Source of the DNA: Leucaena leucocephala
Lineage: Eukaryota > Streptophyta > Magnoliopsida > Fabales > Fabaceae
NCBI GenBank assembly: GCA_037074615.1
Contig: CM073522.1
Coordinates: 26,720,962-26,784,961 of the forward strand
DNA: 64,000 nt
Reading direction: 5' to 3'
Under the pieces are notes generated by a model. The model was given only the letters and a program-made list of their open reading frames with translations. It searched no databases and was not told the origin of the DNA. The position numbers were made by a program, and so were the translations under genes. Below, one piece after another: positions 43,951 through 57,266 of this stretch (position 1 is its first letter; the number at the start of each line of letters is the position of its first letter).

Positions 43951-46900
43951 CCCTACTAGAAGAACCAATGGTCCCTTGTGTGCTCAGACTTTGATCAGTC
44001 TACATCACACATGGGATTACCACTAGTGATAGCTTGAGAGAGTCATTGGTGACTTGATTAGCACTTAACCAATGGGTTTGGTCGGTAGGATTATAAGGAG
44101 GAAATGGAAATTGAACCTCATGAGATAATATGATTTTTTATTTATTATATGGTTGTTCCCTTATATGTGTTGGCTATATTGTAAGGTTTTAAATTGTTTG
44201 TCCTACATGGTGCCTTGTATGGGTGCTAATAGGTAAGATGGGTAGAATTTGCATTACTGAGATAATGTTTCACTCCGGAACTTTACCTCTGTTTTACTTT
44301 TATTTGTTGCCTGGGAACCATTTCATGATGTTGATAATCTTTAGTTGTTAAGCCTTGGACTATTGCAATTTATGGGTATTTTACTTGTTTCCTTGATTTG
44401 ATTCTCAGATAATAAGTGGACTAGTCCCAAACCCCGGGGATAAAGTTTGGTTTAGTCTGGTGTTGGGTTAAGCTTGGGTTGGACTAGACCACAAGCAGCC
44501 TCCCTTGACACGAGCATGTTACCAGACCAGACCATGGGTTTTTGCCCAACCCAATCTGGTCTGGTCATTGTGCAGCCCTACTCTTTTCTACCTAGTAGTG
44601 TATTATGAGTTATTTTGGTTAAGTGGTCTAGTTCAGTTTGGTTATTAGACTATCGATCCTGCTTGGTGGGAAACCCGATTATCATCAGGCTGGACAGAGT
44701 AGATCGAATAGGACCAAGTTGTTGGTCTAGCTGACCCAGCCCCTGGCCTCCTCATCCTTCATTTGTGTGTTTCATTTTAGTCCTCGTTGTTTATCGGCTA
44801 ACACTAAAGTCCAAAGGGGGAACCTGATTATTTTATCCATTTGTCTTTAGGCCTAATAACAATGAAACTAAATAATATCAACCTGAATATATGTAATAGA
44901 ATTAATAGAAAAAGGACCACATAACTTACCAATAAAGCAATAGTTAAACTATCAGCAGAAGGGAAGCTGTCAACTAGACGTGAGGTTCACTGCCAATGAG
45001 CCTTCCAAAATTACACAGAGAATGTTACTGCCACCACTCTTGCTAACAACATCCCTCCTATGTCCAACCACACACAAGTTCAACATTAGTACTGGAAACT
45101 AAGTTGTCAGTTCATCTTTCTTATTTTGTTGTAACAGCACAATAGAAGAAAACTGAAGACCATGAATACTGAAAGATTTAGAAAGGTTGACACTTGGATT
45201 CCATTTATGACATAAAATCTACAATAGGACCACTACAATGTACCTAAAAAGATCAGTGGACAATGAGATTACTTGAGAACACTTGAATTTCATTAGATGA
45301 TGATATTGGATCTAAAATGATAGTTGCAACATATCCCAAAACTATATCAACAGAAAATAAATGAACCAAGATAGAGAAGATATTGGAATGCTAGTTGGTG
45401 TGACAAACCAAGTCTTAAACAAGTTCACTAACTCTCAAGTTTAGTTTGTTTCCACTTCTGAGAGTACAAGTCATCATATATAGCATAACTTATGAACTTC
45501 ACCCACCACTGACATATAAAGTAGTTTAGTATCCTTGAAGGCTGGGAAGACTCCTTGCATAGGAGCACCTAGTCACCTTAATCTCAAGTATTTTATTGCA
45601 GGAACTCACATTGGAGAACCCTACAGAGCCAAAGCCATGAACTTGCTAGTAGGCTGCCACTACTCTGTAAAATTACACTTGGATGACTTAGACACAACTT
45701 GTATTCAATAGGAAATTTTCGACCTGTCCAACATTTCTTGTTCTTTTACTTTGTCATTCTCCTTTGGTATCTTTCACTTGCCAAATTGATCTTTATGACG
45801 ACGTTGCAAATATAGTGGCAGTAAACTGAAGGCATTAAACATTACTTAAATGTGTCACCAGTAAAGAAAACATAAACCTACAGATCAAGTAGGCATAATC
45901 CCTACCTTGAGCACTTGGGTTGGTCAATGAGGGCAATACAATGCAACCTTAATCTCAGTTGATGTGCAAAATGGAGTGAAAATACACTTACCACTTACCC
46001 AAAAAGAATAAAAAAAAATCACATGTTAAAAAGAGATTCTGTAATTTGCCTACTAAGAGTGTGTTTGGAAAAGAACATACCAGGTCAATGAGGGAAATAC
46101 AATGCAACCTTAATCTCAGTTGATATGCAAAAAATGGAGTGAAAATGCCCTTAAAATATACCCAAAAAGAATAAAAAACAAAAGTCACATGGCAAAAAGA
46201 GATTCTGCAGTTTGCCCACTAAGAGTGTGTTTTGGAAGAGAACATGATGTTGTAGGCAGCAAAAATTAAAATGGGTAAGAGAGAAGACAGAGACCATGTA
46301 ATCTGAATTGGGCCTGCAAAATTCAAAATTTGAAGATTAAAAATCTGAAGAGAGAGAGGCGTGAATCACAAGGGAAGTCTACACAGCAAATAAAAAGAAT
46401 ATCCGAAGCTATAAAACAACGCTAGAAGAGTAATAAGGGCCCTTTGGTCCTTTGCAATTGTTACCAAGCTACTTTGGAATGACACCATTGGCTTGGGCAA
46501 TTTCTACTGTTGGATTGGTGTACAAGAAGCTAAATAAATCGTTTCCCTTGGATCCATGATTAAAGGAGCCATTTATGCTTCCTCTTGCTAGAAATAATGT
46601 CTGCAATTAAATCACATCATCTAACCCCTACCATCCATGTATACCACGCCTTTTAATGCTCCTTGACCCATACAAATATGTTACCACTTGTCCAATTTGT
46701 CTCTTACATTCCAAAATAAAATAAAATCAATAGCCACAAATATAAAGTTCTCATGTCGGAAATTTGTCAATAAATTGCCCATATAAACCCTATAATTCGA
46801 ACAAGAGCACTTTCACTTCTACACTCAGAAAATATAACATCAAACCCAATTTAGTAACATCTCACCTAATAAAAAGTTCACGTTAAATGGGAAAAAAGAT

Positions 46901-47696
46901 GGAAAATATATGACAAGACAATTCCCCAACACTTGGAATTTTACATTCCTAGACAAAACTCAAGAACGAAGATACAATGCAAATAGCAAAGTGGAAGAAA
47001 TGACAAAAACCAAAGGGGACCAAACCTACCCAAAGGGAAACAAATGGAAATATAAAAAGGTCACAAGCAAAGGCAAACCAAGGTAATTCACTTCTTTCAT
47101 ATCAAAGTAACTTCACATGAATCAAGTTTCTAAGCACCATGGCAATCGCTTTAGCAAGGTGAACTAAGCTAATAGTCCCTCACCAATGGCAAGTGCTTTT
47201 CTCCCTCACTCAAAGTGTCTAGGCTTGTGTTTACACTCTAATCCACCTTCTCTAATCCCCTTCCCATAAGCTTGGCTATTATCTAGGTTCTCCACCACTA
47301 CAAATCAAATGCTAAACATGGATCAAAAGGACTAAAATTAGGTGGTAAAGTAAGCTTGGTTAAGAAACAAGTGGGTCAAAAGAAATGATATCAAATCACA
47401 AACTTACTTCAGAAATTCAAGAGCCATTCAGGAAAACATAGGATAGAAAGAATATGCATAAAATAAATTTAGGTAGGCTTTTATTGGGTGGTAGAGGACT
47501 TTTATTGGATGGTAAAGTAGGCTTGATCAAGAAACAAGTGGGAAACAAAAGAAAGGATATCAAATCACAGGGAGATACTTAAGAAAATCAAGAGCCATTG
47601 AGGAAAATGTAGGATAGAAAGAATATGCATACAATAAATTTAAGACCAAGAATTCATGACCACTTAGTAAATGAAAGGGAAATATGCATAGACAAC
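43951..47696. other. non-coding interval shared with copy A
   Basis: Counterpart of 10901-14573, with the 164-bp tandem (from about 45923) and the 168-bp imperfect tandem (near 47345 and 47510). The candidate exon at 44930-45057 is frame-broken compared with A. Confidence 0.5.
44930..45057 (-). pseudogene. broken counterpart of the unidentified exon (copy B)
   Basis: Matches 11842-11966 and keeps the donor (GTAAGTTAT) and acceptor (ACATAG), but indels near 45000-45020 shift the frame. Confidence 0.4.
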
Positions 47697-47880
47697 AAGT
47701 CTACGCTCTCTCTTTTGTTTTGTTTGTTTCTTTTGCTTTTCTTGTTTTTCTTTTTCCCTTTTTGTTCCCTTTTTCAAGTTTTTTCAATTTCTTTTTTTTA
47801 AACCCTTTTTCCTTTCCTTTCTTCTTTTTTTCCTATTTCTTTACTTCCCTTTTTTCCTTTGTTTTCCCCCAACTATATAC
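47697..47880 (+). repeat. polypyrimidine tract, copy B
   Basis: Matches the tract at 14574-14752 with small length changes. Confidence 0.8.
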
Positions 47881-49414
47881 ATTCTTCCCCAAAACATCAA
47901 ATCCAATCAAAATGAGTAGGCCATAAAACATAAATATGCATGTCTATCTATCCCATACATGAATATAAGGCTCTCAACAATCTAAATTACATAAAAAAGG
48001 TAGGAATATATTTATGTTTTTCTTGGCTATTGGTTCTGAGAGAAAAGATATAAAGCTCAAAGTGGTTAGGCAATGGATGTAGTAATGCATCAAGGTAGGC
48101 TATTTGGATCTAGCTAGAAATAAAATGAATGCCTTTCGCATTTACATGTCTAGCAAATGCAAATATGTGGTCTCAAACAAGATGCAAGCCAAGTTCTAGA
48201 GTAAGGAAAAACATGAAATGAATATGAATAGGCCCAAAAACCTCACTAGGTCATGACTTCCTACTTAGGATTCACCTAAAACCAAAACAATTGCCATTTA
48301 GTTTTCTACTCAACACACGACCAATCACATATCAATTAAAGAATGCATCCAAACAAAGGATTTGCAATTCTCACATTCAAAATAAATTATTTCAAAACCT
48401 TTTTTTGTTTCTTTTGAAAATTTCCAACTTTTTTCCATAACATAAGACAAAACAAGCACACAAAACTAAAACCTAGAAGTAAAATGGTGTAAATGCTCAC
48501 CCCATACTTAAACGTTGCATTGCCATCAATGCAAGCTCAACTCAAAATTTAATATGCAATCAATCCAGCCCAATCAAATGATAAACAACACAGTATAAAA
48601 GTGTTAAAGAAAGTGTACAAACAAGCTAAGAGGTTATGCATGGGATGTGCAAGAGGTTAAGAAGGTAGCCATAGGGTTGCTATAGGTCAAAGTCTATAGG
48701 AGGGTTAAGTTGGGGGATGTGCAAGTCACTTTTGGGGTTCTATAAATTGTCCCATTTGGTTCAGCAAGGGGGAAGGAGAATTTGAAGAGAAGACTTGGCC
48801 CTTTGGGGAGTGGAGAGTGCCAACCTCTCGAATGTTGGGCAACCTTGTTCTGTTTTAGTGTGTACTGTCATTGTGCTTTGTGTTTGTGTTCTGTTCTGTT
48901 TCTTAGCTTGTAACTGTTAGTAGTTTATGTATCTTGGTGTAAGAGTCATCCTTCCCTTGTAATCTGATCAGTTATGCGGTGAAATTATTATCAGTTTCTA
49001 CTCTTTATTGTGTATGTTTAGTTGTTAGTCTTGTTATCAGTTCTATTTAGGGAGGGTCATAACAAAATCCCTCATAGAAAGACTTCAAAAGGCTAGCCCT
49101 GCCTTCTTAATCTTCACAAGACAAACATTTTCTTGAAAATCAACAGGCAACTTTAAACGCAAGTTGGATAAAGCACATGATGCTTTTTTCCTAAAAGTTA
49201 AACCATCTATAGAACTTTTATTTTAAACATTTAGGACACTAGTTCCAAGTAATACTTTCACAATACATCAAGAGGCCAAAGGATCATGAAGTTGAATGTT
49301 ATCATCAACTCATGACTCCATGTATTATTATCCTACATAGAATATAATAATAAAGATAACAATTAAAACAACAATTATGTGATAAAAAGATGGGTTAGTG
49401 AGTGAAAATTGCAC
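47881..49414. other. non-coding interval
   Basis: Counterpart of 14753-16434 without the 270-bp A-specific segment. No gene seen. Confidence 0.45.
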
Positions 49415-49532
49415 CTGGCAAGTAGTGAATACATCAAAATTTTGCCAGCAGCGCATTCAAGCAAATCACGAGCACTGCTGTTGAATATGTTTATAATTTG
49501 TACTATTACCACACTAGTAACAAAGGCAATTG
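49415..49532 (-). CDS. candidate internal exon, unidentified gene (copy B)
   Basis: Same length, splice sites and frame as 16435-16552, encoding a peptide with SSARDLLECAAGK. See the A copy for description. The donor is GTGCAATTT here. Confidence 0.4.
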
Positions 49533-51159
49533 CTGCAACAAAGAAATTTACCAATATATGGAGCAAGGTAATGTTTGGCAAATCATAATAAGGGTTCACT
49601 AAAATGAAACTATTATTACTTAGGTCTGTCTGCATATGACAATGTCTCAATGTCAAAACATTGTGTCTAAAGCAGCCATAGTAGCAATCAAACAATATTA
49701 TAAATATCCTTGATTATGTTTTTGAAACCTTTTAATGTGAATCTATATGTTGAATAGAACAAATGTTGATTCTTTTGTACACAAACATCAAGAGACAAAA
49801 GGATCATGAAGTTGAGTGCTATCATTCCAGCCCCAATTATGCATTATTTCACCAATATTTCACTTGTAGACATATATCAAAAACAAAAATTACATAAATT
49901 TCTGTAGCCCCAAATGTGTGAATAAAATAAAGAAAAGCCATGTGATATATATAGTAATGACAAGAAAAATAGAAAAATCGGCCCTATGACCTCTTGAATT
50001 AATCGATGGCCCCATAGCAACGTTTAATTCAATCATCATTAACAAGCATAATTTCCAATCCATAACAATACATAAACTGGATCACAAAATCTAAACAACT
50101 TCATAACAGGATCCAAATTTCAGCAACAAAAATTATCACCTCCAATGGAGCCATTTTTCCTTTGAATAATCTTTCATCCTCAGTTGACAAACTGGCAGCC
50201 ACAGCAAAACAAAATTTAACACCATATATAAAAATTTCACATCTATAAAAATGCATACAAATCACCAAGAATAAACAACCCATAAGTTATTAGAATAGAA
50301 ATGGATTTTCATGAACACGAATACATATATGAAATTTCTAATTAAGCAAGCAGTTAACCTTTGCTAATTAAAATAAGTAAGCAAGCACTTAGATGTAAAT
50401 AAAATAAAATAACGTATGGTTCAAATTAAAGATATATTTTAGGTTGCAAGTGCGAGCCTGTGTTTTCTTCTGTATTACTCTCTAGTTTATGTTAAATACC
50501 CCCCCCCCAAAACCTGAACATATGTACGAAGTCATCAATTCATCACATGGCAATCCAACTTTTAACAAACTAGAGTCCCCATTTCTTTAACTAAAATAGA
50601 GAAACAGAATCAAATTTGAATAATAAATTGAACCAAAGTATATTTCCTTATATTCATACTAACAGGCAAACCAAAGCATTACAATCAGGATCAAATTTGG
50701 ATTATAAATTGAACCAAAGCAACATATGCCCTCGCACTCATGATGAAAAGCTACATATCCTTTACACTCATAGTGACAATCAGGAAATTTTGAGACCAAA
50801 CCACCTACCTCCAAGAGCTTGTAATAACGACAATAAGACTCAATAAAATAAACATGATATTTTTTAGCATAAAATATGTGACAAATAATTTCCTCACACT
50901 TAGACTTTTGCATTCCTGGGCAAAACTCAAGATCAAAGAGCAAGTTCAATAATCTGTCATAATACGATATGAACATGCATCTTTATATGCAAGTTCAATA
51001 AAGCACATGTTGCATTTTCCATCCAGTAAAATCATCTGTAGCATTTTTCTTTTACACGTTTAGGACATTTGTTCGAAAGAATACCTTCACAATACATTTA
51101 AATTGATTAAACTATCAAATATTAACTAATTGATTAAAACACCAGCATGCATACTTTGC
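49533..51159. other. non-coding interval
   Basis: Shared with copy A (16553-18179). A run of eight or more C lies near 50500, where A has six. No gene seen. Confidence 0.45.
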
Positions 51160-52651
51160 ATACTTTCTTCTGATTGACCCATAACTGAGCCTATCAACAT
51201 ATATAGTTTGAGCAAGAGGTTCAGATCCATTCAAATTCTCTAATGCATTCCATGCTTCCTCAGCATGCTCATATGCAATCAATGCATATTCCTAAAATCA
51301 AAATAATTGGAGGATGATATCTGTACATCAATCAGACTATTTCTGCGATAATGCTGTGAACAAAACAGGATGTTGCAACTGCAAAACTAGAATTGGCCAA
51401 TTCTCTGCTCATCTAACTAAAATAAACATGATTCAAAATAAAACAACAGCAACAAAAATAATTTAAAAGAAAAAGAAGAGATACAATTAAACAAAAGAAA
51501 ACAACAACAAAAATAGAGCTTTGACCAAATTAAACCAAGAAAACGTCACAGGGAGCAACTTGCATTCCATTGTAATTTTACATGACTAAAAGGAAGGCAT
51601 AAAATTACAATATTCCTAGGATATCCTAGGAACAAATAAGAAGACTCATTCAGAACTGAAAAGACACACACTCAGAGAAGCCACAAAAAGGTTCAAACAT
51701 GACTAGAAAGGGAAGTGGCTACCAGACATTGGAAGAAAAAAGAGCATCCCAATATCATAACCATAGTATGACACACGGTTTACATATCAAAAGAGGGAAC
51801 AGCAAGTGCTATAAAAAGGGTTCTTAAGATTTTGATACTTTCAAAGAAAGAGGACGGCTAAGTGAGTTTCAAAAGAGCTTCTTGACCTAGAACTCATTGT
51901 TTTCCTCAAGTCTCTACTCTTAAAAAGCTATTTTCTATTGTTTATCCTGTTTCACCTCTCTAGCAGCATGAAGTGTACATGGCTGGATGTAGAAGATGTA
52001 CAGGATGTAGAGAAAATCAAAGATAATGGCTGAGTGACTATGATAGAGTTTCTTAACCTAAAGCTCATTGTTCTCTCGGATCTTCATACCTTCTATGCTA
52101 TTTTCTACAATTTATTTCGTTCTACACTATCTTGCTGCAACACCATCCTTGTAAGGTCAAGGATGCTGAGATTGAACATCAGTAACAAGCATACTGTTTT
52201 ATATAAAAGAGACCCATCAAATGGAAGATCATAGCACTTTAAGCTCTCTATATTTGCTATTGACAGACTTCCGGATGTTGGAACAAAAAGTGAACTTACC
52301 TTCGTTTCACATAAACCCATGTCAACTTTACTGTTTCAAACCTAAATTTCATGAGTTATAGTCACAGAAGGAGAACTTACTTTGCATGGAGTAGACATAG
52401 ATATTATCTGCAAGCTTCGCAGAGGGAAAGGAGAACGGAGAGAATTTCTTGTCAGGATGTAGACTTCTCGTGATCCGATACAAATTTGATGATCAAATTT
52501 TTATTAACTTTGGTAGAGGAGCATGGGGAAACGCAGAAGCATTGTACTTGACCCCGCCATCTTCATCCGTCAAGTCACCGTCCTCCGGCTCGAAGTCCAC
52601 TGGCTGTCCGTCGGAGCGACTCCCTGTATCACTCTTCGGCGTTCTCTCCAT
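51160..52651 (-). pseudogene. Y14/RBM8A-like pseudogene (copy B)
   Basis: Counterpart of 18180-20614. The first exon starts at ATG 52651 and keeps VDFEPEDGDL (with T replacing M in LMDEDG) and APLPKL before a TGA at 52493. The short RRM exon is at 52341-52300 and the second RRM exon at 51291 to about 51160. About 950 bp of the intron between exon 1 and the RRM exon is missing relative to A. Like copy A it lacks the middle of the RRM and the Arg/Ser tail. Confidence 0.6.
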
Positions 52652-53251
52652 GGGGGACAGAGAGAATCTGACGCTTCACTTCTGAATTGAACCTTGTGCA
52701 AGAGATGAGCGAAGACTGAAGAAGCGCTTAAACTCGTTTAGGTAATTAAAATGTCCAACGGAAACATTTTGCTCACCGAAATTAAAATGCCCAACGGACG
52801 TGTTTTGTTCAACGAAATTGAAAATCCCGAACGGAAACATTTGGTTCAGTGGTAAAATTTGACAAAACATTAAATTTGAATTTCATTAAATTCCATCTTT
52901 AAATTTTAAAATAAGATTTCCGGCTGATTAAAAGATACTATTGAACTCAAAGCTCGGTTTGAGTCTGAATTTTTTTATTGATTTTATTAATTTATTAACA
53001 TTAATTTTTAATTAATTAATATTAAGTTCATTATATTACTATTTCTAACGAGCATTAATAATCATTAATTTATTAGCATTGAATTTTGACTTCTATCAAA
53101 ACTTAATTAAAACATTATATATATTGATATATTTATTTGTCTTTGTTCACCACTATTTTTGCATATTTAATTTGGGAAGAAGTAATTTGTGTCAATTTTC
53201 ATGGAGTGTATAGTTTTTATTCTTTGTGAAGATGCTAACTATATATGAGTT
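52652..53251. other. upstream region of Y14 pseudogene B
   Basis: Contains the 36-bp repeat array (from about 52745, with one unit altered by indels). Otherwise AT-rich and non-coding. Confidence 0.5.
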
Positions 53252-54437
53252 ACATGTAAGGGTATTAACGGAATAGATCAGAATCGGGATAACCCATCTT
53301 GTGTCTCGTCTTGAGAATAGACACAAGACGTATTTTTCGTCACGTGTCCCGTCCTGTCCTAAGTTTATTCTAATCTCAATCGGGACCGGGACGATTTTAG
53401 AACGGGATAGGGAATTCTCGAACCAAGTATACAAATAAGTTTTCAATCAGTAAAGTTTTGAGCTAAGTATACCTCGGGAAAAAAGTATCCTAAGCAATTT
53501 GCTTTGAATAATACAAATGAGCAAGAAAACACGTCCTCCTATCAAGAAGGTAACTAGCTTAATAAGGCAGGAAAAGAAGATTGGTCAGAATAAACCTCGT
53601 GAAATTCCAACCAGCACACATGCATCCGTTTACACATGCGAACTAGATGATGCGTCAGCGAAAGAGCCAGCGCTGCTAGGAACGACAAGAAACCGAAATT
53701 TATAGGTTCTTGATAGTCCAAAAATATATCGTCAGGGATTCTGAATGCACCGTGAGCACAGACGATTGCCAACCCAACTATCAAAGACGAAATCAAGAGG
53801 GATCTGATGTTGGTGAGAAGTTGTTGAGGATCCGAGAATATGCTTCAGAGAGAGAATCTAGTATGGACATTGCAGTCTGATCGATGAGCTTCGACCACGG
53901 GCGGCGCTAGAAGAACCCCTGGAGGACAGAAGAGGAAAGGTGTCTGATGAAGGGACGAAAGGCGAGCATAGCAATTGGAGGCTGAGACTGGGGACCGGTG
54001 GTGCCTCTGTTGGATTGGGGGTTGGAGATCAGAAGTGTCGGTGGAGAAGCCATGGGTGGCGCGTGAATCTCCAACCACCGCGTGAAGTTATGCTACTGGA
54101 AGAGAGCGAATGGCAAAGGGGGAAAACTCCGATATGCTCAAATTAAACTTCTTACTAGTTCCGCGATGCAAAGACTAGGAGTGTGAGCCTGAGGAATAGA
54201 AATTGACAGGAGTTAGTGGTATTTAATTTATCAATAAAATAAATTACTTTCGGGATAGGATGGGATGTCCCAAGGGTCATATTGAGACCCGTCCTATCCC
54301 GACATAACTCCTATCCCGTCTCGATGATTTTCCTTCCCAGTTTTTCTTAGGATGGGACGGACCAGTCTTAAAACTATCGGGACCTAGACGGGTCACTCGG
54401 GACTAGACAGAAGTGACCAGCCCTAACCACATGTAAG
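53252..54437. mobile_element. Pack-type DNA transposon (MULE-like) carrying a PRA1 fragment
   Basis: The 1168-bp insertion 53261-54428 is absent from copy A. It is bounded by ACATGTAAG at 53252-53260 and 54429-54437, a perfect 9-bp target-site duplication typical of Mutator-like elements. It starts GGTATTAACGG and ends AGCCCTAACC, so long terminal inverted repeats are not obvious. Subterminal regions on both sides are rich in cgggac/gtcccg motifs. There is no transposase, so it is non-autonomous. A hAT-like origin is possible if the duplication is read as 8 bp. Confidence 0.75.
53650..54053 (-). pseudogene. captured PRA1-family gene fragment
   Basis: PRA1 proteins are small membrane proteins that regulate Rab GTPases in the secretory pathway. 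On the minus strand the fragment starts at ATG 54053 (MASPPTLLISNPQS), continues through RPFIRHLSSSVLQGFF, an in-frame TAG, RRPWSKLIDQT and LSEAYSRILNNF, then jumps to the C-terminal part LLISSLIVGLAIVCAHGAFR and DDIFLDYQEP ending GFLSFL. The central membrane-spanning part is missing and the two parts are in different frames. It lies wholly inside the transposon, which is the sign of gene capture. Confidence 0.8.
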
Positions 54438-55544
54438 TTTTTACAAACTACAAACTACAAAATAGAGAATCAACAAAAGTCAGATATAATTGATAGATGG
54501 TTGTATCTTTTAAATATGATGTCATATATTTAAATCAGGCTATATACATAGAAAATATTTTATTAGAAGAGACAAAACTATTTTTAGTAATCTTTACGTC
54601 TCGGGAGGATTAGTATCGAACTATAAAGACTTAACTTAAATAAAATAAATGATAGGACCAAATTTAAAATGAAGATAAAATATAAGGATATGGATAAATT
54701 ATCTCTTACAATAAAAATGGGAATATCTTTTATAAAACTATAAGGTATTGACTGAATATGATCATTGAGACCAAAAATCAATAGCTTCTCAATAGATATT
54801 TGTAAAAGATTTTTTTAACTTTTCTCTTTTCATCTAAAAAGATTAAATAATTCAATCTGAAAAGTCAAAAACCCAAAAAAGATGTTTGTAAATATTGAAA
54901 AAGATTTTTGAAATTTATAATATATCATATTAAATATTTAAAATTTGAATTATATTTATTTTGAATTAAATTTTAGGTTACTTGCGTTTATTTTGCATGT
55001 AAAACTATATTATTTTATAAATAAAAATTGAGCAAACAAAGGTGAATAAATATCTTAAATTTGTTAATCCAGTAATTTTCAAATATTTTAATTTAAATTT
55101 AGATTAATTTTGACATCAAAACTCATATACTTATCCATTCGTAAAACAAAAAATCAGACTTTTATTTTTTCTCTCTAAAAATTATTCAAAATCAATATTT
55201 ATTTACTAGTTTTCTTTATATTATAAATCAGATACTTATTTATTTTTAACCCCTAAAGTTTCAAACCATAGGTTTAAAATTGTTCAAATTTTTATTAAAT
55301 TAAAGACAACAATGTTTTAAATGGAAAGAAATTTGAGGAATTAAAATATATAGTTTAAAATTTAAAAGATTAAATATTATATTAACTCTAAAATTTACTA
55401 AAACCTTAAAAAGTGTTACACGAGTTTAAATTGTTATTTATTTGCTCAAAAGGTTATGAACATTGAAGTGAAGGGTAATTATAGTCATAAACCTCTTAAA
55501 TATTAACATGAAATTGAATTATTATATACTTACAAGCCCAAAGA
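54438..55544. other. AT-rich non-coding interval
   Basis: Upstream flank of MYB pseudogene B, shared with parts of 21185-23089 of copy A. No gene. Confidence 0.5.
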
Positions 55545-56918
55545 ATGAGAATGGATCCAACCGAGAGTAAAGCTTATTTCTCGTGTCTTGAAGAGGGTGT
55601 GCTAAACGAAAACGATGTCGTCATGCCAGAGAATGATGCAGCACATATGGCTGCTCTAATCCCATCCACATTCTCAAATACTTGGCTCTCCAATTGCTAT
55701 TCGAAGTATCCAATCTCATTGAACTCAGCTCCACCTGATCAAATCTCATGCCCTTTACCTAGGAATCATCAAAACTAGATTCCTTATTCAAATCGTCAAA
55801 TCCATGCTTCTCCTTTTGCATGCCATCCAAGTCTTTCAGATGTTCCAATATATCATTAGAGTATGGTGGGGACAGAAACACCAATTCAAGAAGCTAATTA
55901 TACTCAGAAGTACTTTAATCATTGTAACAAAAAAAAAAAAAAAGTACTTTAATCATCAAACTGATCCTGTGAATCAAAAACTTCATCAACTCCTCAAGAC
56001 CATACAACGCCTTGAAGATGAAGTCTTCCTATGCCGTCAATGCATCGATATGATCCACAAAGTCTTTCAAATGGCCCAATACAAAAATTTAACTCAAATT
56101 CCTTATGATTTTCTAGATATTCAGCCACCTCCAATCAATAATGAATTGAGCCCACAAGTTCCTTCAGGTGTTCCAGTGCAAACGCCACTTCTAATGAATC
56201 AGTTTAACCTACAAAATATAACACAAGTGATCCCTAGCATGCCAATAGGAGTGGTCCACCAGCAACCATATCACATGTCACAAGCGATGCCAATGTCCCC
56301 TGAATTTCCATCATCATACCCTTTTCATGATCACTCAACTCCTCAAAACCACATTGTTTATTCAGTTACTCAAATACATCAATGTAACCCACAAAATTCC
56401 TCCGACGGTGATCAATATAACCCACAACCACATCATGAGCTACCGCGACCGACATTACCTGAGCTTTTGTCAGACCCTTGGCTCTTTGAAAGGAAACACT
56501 TGGTGAATCAGCCTTCTTCCTTTAACTCGGAGGCACCAATGAATATTCATACCAATATCAATAAGGAAAAGTCAAGGATGAAGGAAGAACACATATGGAG
56601 TGAAGAAGAACACAAGTACGTGCATGCATTGAAAATTTCTCAATTCTATTTGATATGTTTCCTTTTGATTTCTCATCATAAATGTCTTAATATATATTTT
56701 TTTTACTTTCGAATTATAGGGGATTTTTTATTGGATTGCAAAAGTACGGGAGGGGAAATTGGAAGGAGATTTCCAAGTATGTTGGAAAAACAAGGAGAGC
56801 AATCCAAAATGGAAGTCATGCTCAAAAATCCTTTGAACACCGAAAGAAGACAGGGAATAAAAAGAGGAGAAGAAGAATCATCCACGATATAATCACTGAT
56901 TCTTATGTTTCCTCTTAA
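55545..56918 (+). pseudogene. SHAQKYF-class MYB-related transcription factor, pseudogene (copy B)
   Basis: Starts at ATG 55545. In-frame TAGs occur at about 55777 and 55857, and a 34-bp poly(A) insertion (55923-55956) shifts the frame. Downstream the frame stays open to the intron, unlike copy A. The intron is 56616-56719 (GTACGT...TTATAG). Exon 2 encodes GFFIGLQKYGRGNWKEIS, then SHAQKSFEHRKK, a basic tail and a stop at 56918. It lacks the 1-base deletion of copy A, so the two copies decayed independently. Confidence 0.8.
55908..55956 (+). mobile_element. minimal poly(A) retroinsertion with target-site duplication
   Basis: AAGTACTTTAATCAT at 55908-55922 is repeated ending at 55956. Between the two copies lie TGTAAC and a run of A. 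Copy A has the uninterrupted single site. The 34 added bases look like a LINE-type insertion consisting only of a tail. Confidence 0.8.
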
Positions 56919-57254
56919 CTTCAGCATCAAAATCAGTTGGTTGTTCCACAAAACCATGTTGTCCCTTCAAGTTTTCCAAGGCAAAACCCCCCAAATTAAA
57001 TATTGATCATTCTCTTCAATGTGTGAACTCAAATGGCACCTTTGTTGTGCAAAGATTATTTGTGATCCCACCAAAGTTTAATATTTCCCGTAAAAATTGC
57101 CTCTATTATTAAATATGCACTTTCTAGTTCTATATCTCTCCTTAATAACATTAATAGTGTAGTTCTTAGCCAAATTTGTAATACTTCTTCTTTATTTTTT
57201 ACACAATCTAATTACTCATTATATAGTAACTATTATAAATTAAATTATAACATT
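56919..57254. other. 3' flank of MYB B and unassigned spacer
   Basis: Sequence to 57063 is shared with copies A and C. From 57064 to 57254 nothing was recognised. Confidence 0.5.
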
Positions 57255-57266
57255 GCTCTGATACCA
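57255..57266 (-). promoter_or_regulatory. tRNA-iMet primer-binding site, IR2 left end
   Basis: GCTCTGATACCA on the plus strand. The arm homology ends exactly here: outside this position the two flanks no longer match. Confidence 0.88.

Larger units (their letters stand above)
39025..57063 (+). repeat. segmental duplication copy B
   Basis: Collinear with copy A (7935-24560). It contains two later insertions not in A: the solo LTR 40018-41952 and the Pack-type transposon 53261-54428. It lacks about 950 bp of the A-copy Y14 intron region (junction near 52361). Its right end is at about 57063, where it meets the spacer leading to IR2. Confidence 0.93.
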
